Source of the DNA: Saitoella complicata NRRL Y-17804
Lineage: Eukaryota; Ascomycota; Saitoellomycetes; Saitoellales; Saitoellaceae
Assembly: GCF_001661265.1 (NCBI RefSeq)
Contig: NW_017567000.1
Span: 186,001-250,000, forward strand
Direction: 5' to 3'
Length of the DNA stretch: 64,000 nt
A model generated the notes under the pieces. It saw nothing but the letters and a program-made list of their open reading frames with translations. It did not search any database and was not told where the DNA came from. Positions 30,001-38,925 of the stretch are shown piece by piece. Position 1 is the first letter of the stretch. Each line of letters begins with the position of its first letter. The translations under genes were made by a program, and so were the position numbers.

Positions 30001-31587
30001 TCCCTTGCTCACGTAGATATGGTAAATCACCTGGACTACTCTTGCACCTCCATCAGCTTCACCGGCACGGGTGCTTCCCAGCAGACCAACAGCCTTCTGA
30101 AGGAGCTTGGCGACGCCCTCCTCCGTAGTCAAGCCAGCGAGGGGAGTAGGTGCCATATAAAGCAACTCAATCGCACCTTGCCGCGCATCATCGAATGCGG
30201 ACTGGAGACGATCGATCAGAAGGCGTGTCATGGTTTCATCGAAGACGGGAAGCTGGAAGGGGAACTTGAGCTCAGATGGCTCGATAAGCGTAGATTCAAC
30301 GTCTGCTGCAAGCCCGGATTTGGCCATGGCAGCCAGAATACGCAATGACATCGTGACACGCTGGTAAGACGAGCCGGGACGCAACTCCTCCTTCACGAAC
30401 TGAACGAGCCACTCGCAGAACGCCTTCGTGTTGTTGAGCGTAGCCTCAGCCTCAGCACGCTTGTCTGTGTCCTTTGCCTTTTTCGCCTCACGAGCCAATC
30501 CGTGAGCGGAAGCCCTCAAACGAACTAACAGCGAACGCATGTTGCCGTAGACGATGTGTCTGAAGTCAGCGTCGGTGTTGGCGAAGAACGCTGGTAGACT
30601 TTCCTTGAGCAGCTTGAATGCTTCCATCGACATAGGCCTGGAAACATGGCCGTGCGAAGTGATCAAGGACAGAGCGGACAGGCGTAGTGATGACGAATGA
30701 TGGGTGAGGAGGTCAATAAGGAGATTTGATGGAAGTCCGACTTCAGCGAGCAGGGCAGCGTTGAGGTCCTCCACTAATCTGATCTCCTTGCCCACTTGCA
30801 ACGTTGACATCAACGCTTGCAGACCACGAACACTCGTCGAGTTCAAATCCTTGCTGAGCACCTTCACGAACATGCGATAAGCTCCCGAACTGGGTTTGAA
30901 TAGTGCTGGTAGAAGGTAGAAAACGAAGTTCTTCAGAGTTTGCTCCGAGCTGTTCAAGAGGAACTCCCGTAATGGTTCTTGCCAAATATTTAACCAGGCT
31001 GCGTCCGCTTCTTCAGCTGTGACATACTCCTTACTCATTTCCTTCCGTCGTTGAGCCAAGATATTGGCTATTGACCGACCTACACTCGGTGCTAGAGAGA
31101 GCTCTTTCATCAAGACGAAGCTGCTTGGTACGAGCATGGGCTCCCGATCCAGAAAGACCTTGGCTCCGGTTCGCTTGACAAGGACGTCGAAGATATAGTA
31201 TGTGCCCTTCATTGATCGATTCAATGTAAGAGCCTTGATGGACAGGCCTTCCAATCGAGCACGCGCCTCCTCTGTATCATATAATCGCTCGAGAAGGATC
31301 AGCTCCTTCCCGAACACCTCCTTCAGCAGCGCCTGAGTCGGGCTAGTGTTCCAACGCTCCCAGATCAAACCAAAAAGCGCATCCCACGTATCCTTGTCGA
31401 GGTATTTCTGGATCTTGGCGCGCTCTTCAGGTTGATTCGAAACCTGTGCGGCCTTGTGTAGCCAATGAGAGGCAGTTTGAAGCCATTCCTGGAACTCGAA
31501 GAACGGGGTCGAGGCCGGAGGGACCGGAAAAGGAGGCGCCGATAATGAGGCCGTCTCCTGTGCCTTCGTTTCTTCTCTGGACGACAT
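27046..31587 (-). CDS. TRM732: Trm732/THADA-like tRNA 2'-O-methylation cofactor
   Basis: Single exon, 1513 aa of helical (HEAT/ARM-like) repeats with a central DUF2428 block: SSFSWRAIKEAGALLGLLLT, QTWLTDIRHRGAFAAVHPHF, SKSQYITRRSGGLPFCITGL, MNIIRAIFMESKLAIASSSL and SEVWAIRNCAMMLFSSLLNR. These are the hallmark segments of THADA/Trm732. With the methyltransferase Trm7 it directs 2'-O-methylation of C32 in the anticodon loop of certain tRNAs. Length matches fungal relatives. It converges on ArgRS with 201 bp between stops and is divergent from the Gig1 gene. Confidence 0.85.
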   Translation of the reverse strand: MSSREETKAQETASLSAPPFPVPPASTPFFEFQEWLQTASHWLHKAAQVSNQPEERAKIQKYLDKDTWDALFGLIWERWNTSPTQALLKEVFGKELILLERLYDTEEARARLEGLSIKALTLNRSMKGTYYIFDVLVKRTGAKVFLDREPMLVPSSFVLMKELSLAPSVGRSIANILAQRRKEMSKEYVTAEEADAAWLNIWQEPLREFLLNSSEQTLKNFVFYLLPALFKPSSGAYRMFVKVLSKDLNSTSVRGLQALMSTLQVGKEIRLVEDLNAALLAEVGLPSNLLIDLLTHHSSSLRLSALSLITSHGHVSRPMSMEAFKLLKESLPAFFANTDADFRHIVYGNMRSLLVRLRASAHGLAREAKKAKDTDKRAEAEATLNNTKAFCEWLVQFVKEELRPGSSYQRVTMSLRILAAMAKSGLAADVESTLIEPSELKFPFQLPVFDETMTRLLIDRLQSAFDDARQGAIELLYMAPTPLAGLTTEEGVAKLLQKAVGLLGSTRAGEADGGARVVQVIYHIYVSKGWNLSLADASEKSYEDNNAAFVADLLNVIEAYAKAAHEDLLSAAQTKPLHGQLTALRYVLEELDYATPKVAEHKAEWLALHQRALAVCQDIWAAVQGVLTQDAPEGNITSDVDYEPTTEIGPTTQVISSFSWRAIKEAGALLGLLLTKAPYSVVEGESWLSINDFSIGGELFQTWLTDIRHRGAFAAVHPHFVAVCARLFASNDEQLSKLPEAWLEQNMGLIISKSQYITRRSGGLPFCITGLLSAEKNPARPLLNQTLARLLEVASQPAKVLAEGEKLDLPQVHGMNIIRAIFMESKLAIASSSLVEKAFALTIASFSSEVWAIRNCAMMLFSSLLNRAFGNKRSRDDYSTVNKRITSKTFFEKYPSLHPYVLAELRKSVDLLMKTGEAKVESGLFPVLTLFAKLEITPQLHGEPRWTAMDEFKDLIMACSSSRVWKVREMSAKALPTFIEASEVTQAIVDIMARSNLSNQNALHGNLLQIKFLLETRATQLVGTEYFADFAKRVPQALYAKFVDFTANNDNSVTRGLFVELSGTHFFDLTWLKRAVAQTDADIVLFLAESKALRLLAADSGDRYLYPQNQPEHFIGESLWREAQADLLMKALNSEDSKIISSRPPSGTVVRLLRHPQYEARLKTLELLESDFHSHKFAKSPDVLNAILAIIAEDSFDQVRIAALKCLLALHSHASVTQLPGDMNEVWNQFIDAVQHPTSVPAQEQSLAVAGIVLKQIWQSAFAVDKKFSMLQTWINLLQEYVDEEKEYTSRIAALESLRAFSPEMVLSAKNTQATEAFLSIYIILLELLEDDDDEIRDGAAEIVSIVLGSSTVFTSHRSSVLLAERVADVHKSSSQLRDLILAHLSAYEGTVDVSEQLEKAMSVDATLFIKEKQNLWKDELRMATCWTSMLARMEVPKDNVSAWAASSLAALKSLKKEDGCLGWTSEEDVWSIGARAIISAKLCNLNDDLASIKKTAEELNWHNLWREQMTIQ

Positions 31588-31989
31588 TCAAATGGCCCTG
31601 CTGCTGCGAATAACGTCGAAAGAGCTGTCGGTTACAGCTCGTCGCTTCGACCGACTTTTCGGGTCACGTGAATGCAGGCACACCCCAGATCATGCGTAGA
31701 CTGACAGGCCCGTGGGGGAACTTGGACAAGTATTTGAATTCGATAACATGGAGAGAGTTTCTCTTGAGATTTCTGCATCGCAGGAGAGCGGGTTGGCCAC
31801 TTGACCGGCGACATAACGGTAGCGGTTTTGGCAGTCGGCTAATTTACGCGAATTCGACACGCCCGCGCTCAAGCTGACAGCTGTACTTAGGTGCCAGCCT
31901 TGACGATAAGGTCACAGATCACCGTCCTGGATCCGACAAATCCTCATTCTATTCAGTACCGTCAGTTCGAGAAAAAGCTCCAAGAGATC
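31588..31989. other. Divergent intergenic region Trm732 / Gig1
   Basis: 402 bp. The Gig1 frame is open without ATG from 31891, so a short first exon of Gig1 may lie here. Otherwise I see no gene or repeat. Confidence 0.5.
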
Positions 31990-32689
31990 ATGTCAGACAG
32001 TATGCTTCCCCCGACTTTTACTTGGGAGGAAGGTGAGTGGGACGCACGAGTCGTTCAACTGTTGAAGGAGGCCAGCGATAAGCCTTTCGTGCTGCACTCA
32101 TGGGAGGATGTGAAGCTTATCATCGGTTCGTGATCCGGATCAACTGCGCCGGTGGATCCAGTACTGATCAAAGCGTTCTGCAGCTGAGAACCGCATCGGC
32201 GATCTGCGCCGTCTCCCTGGAGATCTGGTCAAGTACCTCCGCTGGAAGAAGACTCTACCTCCTTTGGGCTACACCGACATCGAAAAGTATATCGTTGCTG
32301 AGCGACTGAAGTGGGACAACCCACCTGTCCCCAAATCCGATAAAGTTTTCGAGTACCCCGAAGACTGGAAGATTCTGCCAAATGACTTTCCCTACGGAGT
32401 TGAGCCTGGGATCGTACACCTGGTCGTATGGACCAAACAGCGAATTGATGAGGCTTCTGGGAGGGGAGACGACCTTTCTCCAGAGGGACGAGCGGCTGTG
32501 AATGAGTTCTGTGCAGAGACATTCCCTGACATGCCTGCAGAGAGACTGATGTGGTTCAAGAATTGGGGTCCGTTGAGAAGTGTCGCGGGTGTTGAGCACT
32601 TCCACGTCCTGCTGAGAGACCCTCCACCAGGTTTGGTACACAGGCTCACAGGCGAGGAAGCGAAGGACCCCGGGTACACCATGAACTAA
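31990..32689 (+). CDS. GIG1: Gig1-like DUF3605 protein (N-acetylglucosamine-induced family)
   Basis: Exons 31990-32125 and 32184-32689 (58-bp intron GTTCGT...TCTGCAG) give 213 aa from the first in-frame ATG. The DUF3605 core is clear: RRLPGDLVKYLRWKKTLPPL, VAERLKWDNPPVP, DWKILPNDFPYGVEPGIVHL, VVWTKQR, FCAETFPDMPAERLMWFKNW, and SVAGVEHFHVLLRDP. The family is known from Candida Gig1, a cytosolic protein induced by N-acetylglucosamine. Its biochemical role is not settled. The frame is open upstream to 31891 after an in-frame stop, so the true start may be in an unseen upstream exon, and the N-terminus is uncertain. Confidence 0.78.
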
Positions 32690-32829
32690 CGAAGTGTGTG
32701 TGATGATTTATGGGCGATATACGATAGATATACCATGTCAGAGAGCGAAAGGGACAATATAACGAAGGTATCATTTTCCGCAGGTCCAATCCAAGTCAAA
32801 CCAAGATAACGTTCACATCCTCCACCCCT

Positions 32830-34725
32830 CTACTCTTCGCTCCTCGCAGCCTCCAACTCCAACTCCAACGCCCTAATCTTCGCGTCCTTCTCCGCAACAA
32901 CATCATCCGCCTCACCCCTCGAGGTCGACGAATCCACAGTCAACTTCTTCAATGCCTCCTCCAACGCAACGATTCTCTTGTCTTTCTCCTGGATGTCCTT
33001 CTCGTGCATTTCCTCAACGCGGGCCAGGCTCTTTGCTTGGTCGGCGATTTGGTCGCGGAGGGACTGAACCGTTGCGAGGATGTCCTTCAGCGACTTCTGA
33101 AGGGAGACGACGTCCTCGTTGTTGCTTGGTCCGGAATCAGTCGAGGTGGCCGATATTGCGGAGGCGCTGGTGGAGGTGACAGCCTTAACCGCAGACATAA
33201 CGGGCTCAGTAATAGACTTGACGGCGCTTGTGACCGCGCTTGGTGCAGGCGATGGAGTCTTCTCCTTCGGCGACTCGGCTTTTGGCGGCGTGTCCTTCTC
33301 AGAGATGGAAGCCGACGGAGCCTTAGATATGGCCTCGCTAGTTGACGCACTGGTAAACGAAGGCGTAGGCATGGACATCGTCTTCTTAGGGGCCGAGAAA
33401 GTCTCCTCCTTCTTCTGTCCAGGCATGGACGTCTCCCTAGACAATCCGAAAGTAGCCATAGCAGTTGGCCTCTCAGCTGGCTTAAACTCACGCTTGACAG
33501 AGTTGACGGGGGTGTTACCCTCGCTTCCGGCAGTGTATAGTGCCTCCATGTCCATGACATTTGGCTCAGCGTTTTCGCCGGCGAACCACTTGTCTGCACT
33601 GATCGCAGGCTCAGCAGAAAGTGCTGGTGGATAAATATCAGACTGGAAGGACTCAGCACGACGGGGGACGATGAAGGAGATGGGTTCGACGACGGCGTCA
33701 TTGATGGACTTGTAGGCACGCATGACCTCGTTCTCGTGGATGTTCAAGGCCCTCTTGGGCATGAAAGCCATACCGCGTTGTGGGTCGGTAGACTTGTATT
33801 CGTGCAAGAAGTGGAAGTCGTCGTTCTCGAGCTCGTAGTAACGGATGTTACCATCACCCTTACCAGCCAAGTACAACACCATGGTATCCTGGTCGTAGAA
33901 AGGCATCAAGACACCACTGGAGGTGTCTAACACCTGGAACCCGCCAATTGGCTTGGACATGTCGTTAGTGTCCCACAACGCCAACTGTCTATCTGAGCGC
34001 TTCGAGAAACCAGTCGTCGCAATCCTGTCCATGTCGCCCAACCATACTGCTCGCGAGGTTTTGGCACCCTCGTGTCCATTGGAGACTTTGACGGGGTCGG
34101 GACTTCGGGGATCCCATATACGGATCTTCTTGTCGCGGGAGGTGGTGACCATAAGCGTACCCTGGCGGTTCCAGGAAAGCGATTGGATGATGTCGGTGTG
34201 CTTCAAGGTGATCTTGTCCTGTCCGGTGGAGATATCCCAGAGCTTGACGGTGTAGTCACCGGAGGTGGAAGAGAGGACGTTGTCGGCGGTGGGGTGGAAC
34301 TGAACGTGTCCGACCTTGCGGGAGTGTCCCGAGAGCTTGGAAATGGGTGTAACATCCTCCTGCTCTTCGTTAAACAGCGAAAAGTTGTCAGGGATGGTCC
34401 AAAGGCAGATCTTGCCGTCGTCGGAAGCGGATGCGACAAGCTGGTCATTGAAGGGGTTAAAGTCAGTGTCCAGCACAGGCGCAGAATGTCCCCTAAACAA
34501 CGGAATCTGATCCGGCAACTTCCCCCGCTCATTCAACGGAACAACAGCGAACGCTCCTCCACCAGACGCATTCCAATTGATGCTGAGATAAAGGGGGTTG
34601 ACCTTTATCAAGTTGGAATCCCACGCATTCTTGGTGACCTTGACATTGTCGTAGCAAAGCTCCCTTTTGGTGGAGTTGCCGTAGATGTGACGGTACTTGG
34701 AAGCTCGTACGAAGCGTCCGCTCAT
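32830..34725 (-). CDS. CRN1: Coronin (Crn1), actin-binding WD-repeat protein
   Basis: Single exon, 631 aa from MSGRFVRASKYRHIYG, the standard coronin start. An in-frame CTG/TTG extension upstream is not used. Residues 1-400 form the seven-bladed propeller: INWNASGGGAFAVVPL, PVLDTDFNPFNDQLVASASD, GHSRKVGHVQFHP, TSGDYTVKLWDI, TTSRDKKIRIWDPR, and FYDQDTMVLYLAGKGDGNIR. Residues 400-560 are a low-complexity Ser/Ala/Pro/Lys linker. The last 65 residues are a coiled coil (SLARVEEMHEKDIQEKDKRI) for trimerisation and Arp2/3 contact. Coronin bundles actin and regulates Arp2/3 at actin patches. Confidence 0.95.
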   Translation of the reverse strand: MSGRFVRASKYRHIYGNSTKRELCYDNVKVTKNAWDSNLIKVNPLYLSINWNASGGGAFAVVPLNERGKLPDQIPLFRGHSAPVLDTDFNPFNDQLVASASDDGKICLWTIPDNFSLFNEEQEDVTPISKLSGHSRKVGHVQFHPTADNVLSSTSGDYTVKLWDISTGQDKITLKHTDIIQSLSWNRQGTLMVTTSRDKKIRIWDPRSPDPVKVSNGHEGAKTSRAVWLGDMDRIATTGFSKRSDRQLALWDTNDMSKPIGGFQVLDTSSGVLMPFYDQDTMVLYLAGKGDGNIRYYELENDDFHFLHEYKSTDPQRGMAFMPKRALNIHENEVMRAYKSINDAVVEPISFIVPRRAESFQSDIYPPALSAEPAISADKWFAGENAEPNVMDMEALYTAGSEGNTPVNSVKREFKPAERPTAMATFGLSRETSMPGQKKEETFSAPKKTMSMPTPSFTSASTSEAISKAPSASISEKDTPPKAESPKEKTPSPAPSAVTSAVKSITEPVMSAVKAVTSTSASAISATSTDSGPSNNEDVVSLQKSLKDILATVQSLRDQIADQAKSLARVEEMHEKDIQEKDKRIVALEEALKKLTVDSSTSRGEADDVVAEKDAKIRALELELEAARSEE

Positions 34726-35072
34726 GGGTGATTGTTCGAGGGTTTGTCTATTGCGATAATTGCTTCTGCTTCTCTGGTCGAGCACCCTGCGCTTCCGCTA
34801 CGGTACGGTATCGGTCGCGCTCGGGGCGCGTGGACCACGTCGTCACTCCGAGGGACAAGACAGCCGTCCTGGATTTGCGGCCGGATGATTGATTCCTGCT
34901 GGTAGTTTAGAATGATACAAAACGTCTTTCTTCCTTCAATTGACCCTCTAAGTATATTACACGTGTCCTCCAGCGCAGCCTGAACCTCGCATGCAGCGTC
35001 AACTTATACGCGAGTTCCCAACCGCGGGTCCGAGCCAACGAGTCGCAATTGACATTGGACAACCCAGCAATC
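34726..35072. other. Divergent intergenic region coronin / Rer1
   Basis: 347 bp between start codons. I see no RNA gene, repeat or other gene, and it presumably contains both promoters. Confidence 0.55.
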
Positions 35073-35758
35073 ATGGACAATCTCAACGCAATTGCCCCAG
35101 ATAATGCTGCGAACGCATTCAGCGCCCACACCAGCGCTCTCTCCCAGGTGACTACCACCGCATTCGCCCCCTCCCTGCCAAGCCTGCTAACATCCCGACG
35201 ACAGCGTTACCAAACCCTTCTCGACACCGTCACCCCCTTCACCGTCCAACGATGGGCGTTCACCGTCGGTGTAATCTTCCTCTTCATGCTCCGCATCTTC
35301 TTCGCACAGGGCTGGTACATCGTCTGCTACGCCCTCGGAATCTACCTCCTCAACCTCTTCCTCGCATTCTTGACTCCTAAATTCGATCCCTCCCTTGAAC
35401 AAGAAATGCAGGATGAAGAGACCGAAGAAGGAACCCTGCCGACTAAGGCCGGACAGGAGTTCAGGCCCTTTATTAGGCGGTTGCCGGAGTTTAAGTTTTG
35501 GCATTCGGCTACGAGGGCGAGTTTGTTTTCTTTGGTTGCGTCGTTTTTCGCGATCTTTGATGTTCCGTATGTGCTCCTCAAGTTCCTTGACTGCAAAGTT
35601 CGTGACTAATCGGCGTGCACAGCGTTTTCTGGCCTATTCTTTTGTTCTACTTCATCATCTTGTTCTTCCTTACCATGAGGAGGCAGTTGGAGCACATGCG
35701 CAAGTACAGATACGTTCCTTTCGATTTGCCCTGGAGGAAGAGGCATGCATCAAAATAA
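35073..35758 (+). CDS. RER1: Rer1 ER-retrieval receptor
   Basis: Exons 35073-35566 and 35623-35758 (56-bp intron GTATGT...GTGCACAG) encode 209 aa. The intron contains a CTAAT-like branch site. Four membrane segments are seen, including [53 protein letters not shown] and [16 protein letters not shown]. Conserved Rer1 segments are [29 protein letters not shown] and [19 protein letters not shown]. Rer1 sorts escaped ER membrane proteins from early Golgi into COPI vesicles by their transmembrane domains. ATG 35073 follows a non-ATG open stretch. The N-terminal 45 residues are longer than in yeast Rer1. Confidence 0.93.
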
Positions 35759-36272
35759 GTGGTGGCCGTCATGATTGGGCATTGTTGGAAGCGTGACATG
35801 GATGCCTGGGTATGAGTACGGATACGGGCGTGTGAACGGTGAACCAGATCAGGACGCTGGTAATAAATGTTGTTGCGTATGCGAATGCGGGTCCTACCAT
35901 ATGAAAGTTGTATCGATACCGAATAGACCAAGAGAATACGCTCGTTGGCATACACACTCATTATTTCCTCTTGTGACCTTGACAATTGGGATAAGAAAGA
36001 GATAGCTCTATTGCAAAACTGATACCCAAGTCTATAATCATGCCGTAACCCGCCAACTGCAAAACAAAAGAAGAAACACCTCCCGCGCAGTACCGCGTGA
36101 AGTAAAGAAGGTCTAATACTAAGAAAAAGAGATAGAAGATGTGAAGAAAGCACCCATGACGCCGTACGTACCCAAGACCCAATCGCAAACCCAGCCATAT
36201 GCAAAACACCTCGAAGCAAACCACCCAACTCTTGTATGTGTATTCCTCTACTCCCTTCTCTCCAACCCAAGC
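35759..36272. other. Intergenic region between convergent genes
   Basis: 514 bp between the stops of Rer1 and the unknown gene at 36273. Open frames here are short and without recognisable features. I see no RNA gene or repeat. Confidence 0.55.
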
Positions 36273-37208
36273 TCAAGCAGCCGTAGCCCCCTCAACAATC
36301 TCCTCAACATCAACCTCAACCTCCCTGCCCACACCCCTCTCCTTCCTGCTCTGAACCGCAATCTCCCTCATCGGTACTCCCAACCCAGCAAAATCAAATT
36401 CGACCATCTGCCCGTCCCTCTCCTCCTCGCCGTCGTAGTAGTACTCGTCCTCGCCATCGCTTGAGAGGGAAGGTGAGACGAGGGGTGGGGTGGGCGAGAG
36501 CTCGTCGTCGCGGTAGTCCGTCGGCACGGTTAGGTAGGTATTCGGGACGGAGCGTGGTGAGCGGAAGTTGGAGGACGAGTGGGAAGGAGTTCGGGTGAGC
36601 GGGGCCATGTTTTGAAATGCTTCATCGTGGTCATGCTCCTGAGCAATCGGCGAAAGCGGTGGAGACAATTCCTCAGTTGGTGTAGTAGGTGCGGAGATAT
36701 CCTCAACCCAAGCTTGTCCCTCATCGTCACTATCGTCATCCCAGTCGTCCTCGTCCTGCACGACCACCGGAGTCGGAGTCCTCGATGACTCGGCCCTCGC
36801 AAATTTAGGCTCGAGGTCATCAAAGTAGGATGGGACTTTTGAGGCGTAGGTGACTGTTGCCTGAGTTCGAGTGGGTGACTCGGCGTCGCGTACGACGTTC
36901 TCGAACCAGTCGCGTTCACGCTCGGCTGCTTGTTCGTTGATGTGCACGATGACTTTATCCAACAACCTCCCGTGAGCCAAGAGACGGTGAAGACGTGGCT
37001 CGGCACTCGAAGCGGCCTGGAGGAGTCGTGAACGTGCGTGGTGGAGGAGGTGTACGTGTCCAGGTGTCGAGGCTGTCCTGCGGTGGCCGTGTTGGTATGT
37101 AGATGCGTCGATATACGAGTAGGAAGGGGAGGGAGACGCCGGACGGTGAGCAACCGACGGACGAGGGATTCTGAGAGACGTGTAGGTCGGCGTCTCGAGC
37201 GTAGTCAT
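36273..37208 (-). CDS. Hypothetical protein, acidic/Ser-Pro rich, unknown function
   Basis: Single exon, 311 aa. I do not recognise a named family. A helical basic block (about residues 45-105: HVHLLHHARSRLLQAA, LHRLLAHGRLLDKVIVHINE) is the most structured part and resembles a short conserved helix found in unnamed fungal proteins. It is followed by a disordered, strongly acidic half (EDDWDDDSDDEGQAWVEDIS) with many Ser/Thr-Pro sites. A motif DFAGLGVPMREI lies near the C-terminus. Neither signal peptide nor membrane segment is seen. It is divergent from uricase across 712 bp. A real gene is supported by length, codon pattern and patterned composition. Confidence 0.6.
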   Translation of the reverse strand: MTTLETPTYTSLRIPRPSVAHRPASPSPSYSYIDASTYQHGHRRTASTPGHVHLLHHARSRLLQAASSAEPRLHRLLAHGRLLDKVIVHINEQAAERERDWFENVVRDAESPTRTQATVTYASKVPSYFDDLEPKFARAESSRTPTPVVVQDEDDWDDDSDDEGQAWVEDISAPTTPTEELSPPLSPIAQEHDHDEAFQNMAPLTRTPSHSSSNFRSPRSVPNTYLTVPTDYRDDELSPTPPLVSPSLSSDGEDEYYYDGEEERDGQMVEFDFAGLGVPMREIAVQSRKERGVGREVEVDVEEIVEGATAA

Positions 37209-37920
37209 TGCAACTGGTGACTGAAAAGCTCGAGGGTAGGTGCAAGTTGCAATTGAGGTGGGTATATGCGGCCCTTTTATGGGGCGTCGGTGTTTATCGT
37301 GGGGTGTATGCGGTCGTTTGAGTTGTTTGGTGGTGGTGATAGCAGCTACAGCTATGTTCGTCGGGGTCGGAGCAGAGGGCGGTTGTGCGTTATATATATT
37401 GAATTTTCACGGCTGTGCGTAACGCTGAGATCCGCAGTCGAAAAGCGTGGCTTGCATGGATCTAACCAACTGATCGCGTGCAAGCAAAGATGGACCAGGA
37501 AGTGCGCGCCGCGTCTTGCGTGATCGAGTCGGACTTGGCGAGCGTGCAGTCATCAACACGTCACATTCCCCGGAGCATCCTAGGAGCTGGACGTCCATGT
37601 CGCAATCACATGCAATCGGACGTTGACATCGAGTTCATATCACGATATGCCTCGGCCGCGGGACGGAGCGTGCTAGACAGGACCATCGGAGGCTATTTCT
37701 CGGCGGGCCTCCGATTGATCTCCTTCCTTTTTTAGCGTTGGGTTAGAGAGATAAGGTGCAAGTGGTGCTTTTGCCGTCGGCTCGCGGCGTTGCGGGTCGG
37801 CAGTCTCAACACTCGACGTGTGAACTGCGCGAGTGAAGTGATTACTCGATGAGTTTCAAGTAGACCACCTCAAATAGAAGAACCGTCGTCTACATCACAC
37901 GCGACTCGATCACATACATC
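37209..37920. promoter_or_regulatory. Divergent promoter region of uricase and the unknown gene
   Basis: 712 bp without a gene. It contains a perfect 9-bp inverted repeat, ATCGGAGGC (37685-37693) and GCCTCCGAT (37707-37715) separated by 13 bp, and an AGATAAG GATA-type site at 37749-37755, about 166 bp before the uricase ATG. CGG/CCG inverted repeats are typical binding sites of Zn2Cys6 factors. GATA sites are used by AreA-type nitrogen regulators. Uricase genes in Aspergillus are controlled by UaY (TCGG-N6-CCGA) and AreA, so these are reasonable candidates, though the spacing here differs. Confidence 0.4.
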
Positions 37921-38925
37921 ATGACAAAGTTTCACTTGAAGGCAGCCAAGTACGGAAAGGACAAGGTCCGCTTCCTCAAAGTCGTCCGCGATCCCGTCGA
38001 TCCGAAGCACCAGGATGTGGTGGAGATGACGGTGCGAGTCCTCTTGGAGGGCGATATTGAGAAGAGTTATACCGAGGCTGATAACAGTGTCGTTGTCCCT
38101 ACCGTGGGTCCTCTCCATCCTCTGCTTCTGATCCAGGCTTATCATGACGATAGGACACGGTCAAGAATACAGTGAATATTTTGGCCAAGGAAAACCCCGT
38201 CACCCCACCCGAACTCTTCGCCGCAACCCTCGCAAACCACTTCCCCACCAAATACCCCCACATCCACGGCACCTCCGTCTCCATCATCGTTCACCGCTGG
38301 ACCCGCCTGTCCATCGACGGCGCAGAACACCCTCACTCCTTCCTCCGCGATGGCGAGGAAAAGAGGTTGGTGACATGCACCTACAAACGTGGCGAAGCAT
38401 TCCACATCACCTCTGGAATCTCTAACCTGTTGGTCTTGAAATCTACGAATTCCGCTTTCCACGGGTTCCACGAGTGTGATTACACAACCCTCAAACCAAC
38501 CAACGACCGCGTCTTCTCAACCGAAGTGGAAGCGACCCTGACCCACCAACCCTACAACACCCTCGCCGCTATCTCTATCGCCGCCAAGTCCCTCGAGGCT
38601 TACTACCAACGCGCTCGCAACACGACGTTGAAGATCTTTGCGCAGGATAATTCTGCGAGTGTACAGGCGACGATGTATAAGATGTGTGAGGATATTTTGA
38701 CGCATTGTCCGGGTGTTGAGGAAGTGGCGTATGCGTTGCCGAATAAGCATTATGTTGCAGTTGATTTGGGGGCGTTTGGGTTGGATAATTCGACGCCGGG
38801 GAAGCAGGAGGTGTTTTTGCCTTTGGCGGATCCGAGTGGTATGTTCACATGTTCTTTCTGCAGATGGAGAGTGAGCTAATATCTGAGCAGGCTTGATTAC
38901 TGCCACGGTTTCTCGCAAGCCTTAG
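37921..38925 (+). CDS. uaZ: Urate oxidase (uricase)
   Basis: Three exons, 37921-38103, 38154-38838 and 38891-38925, with introns of 50 and 52 bp, give 300 aa. It oxidises urate to 5-hydroxyisourate in purine breakdown. Residues matching those used by Aspergillus flavus uricase are kept: Lys in YGKD, the Thr-Asp pair in PTDTVKNT (intron 1 falls exactly between these two codons), Phe in STNSAFHGF, Arg in TNDRVFST, Gln in NSASVQATMYK, and Asn/His in NKHYVAVDL. The predicted C-terminus is GLITATVSRKP, ending at TAG 38923. Uricases usually end in a PTS1 such as SKL, and none is visible in any nearby frame or splice choice I tried. The last exon is the least certain part. Confidence 0.93.

Noticed and set aside
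29431-30348. 305-codon plus-strand frame inside Trm732
   Set aside because: Antisense shadow of a real 1513-aa gene.
38154-38879. Uricase read through its second intron to a TAA
   Set aside because: Read-through gives CSFCRWRVS, unlike the family, whereas splicing at GTATGT...GAGCAG restores DPSGLI.
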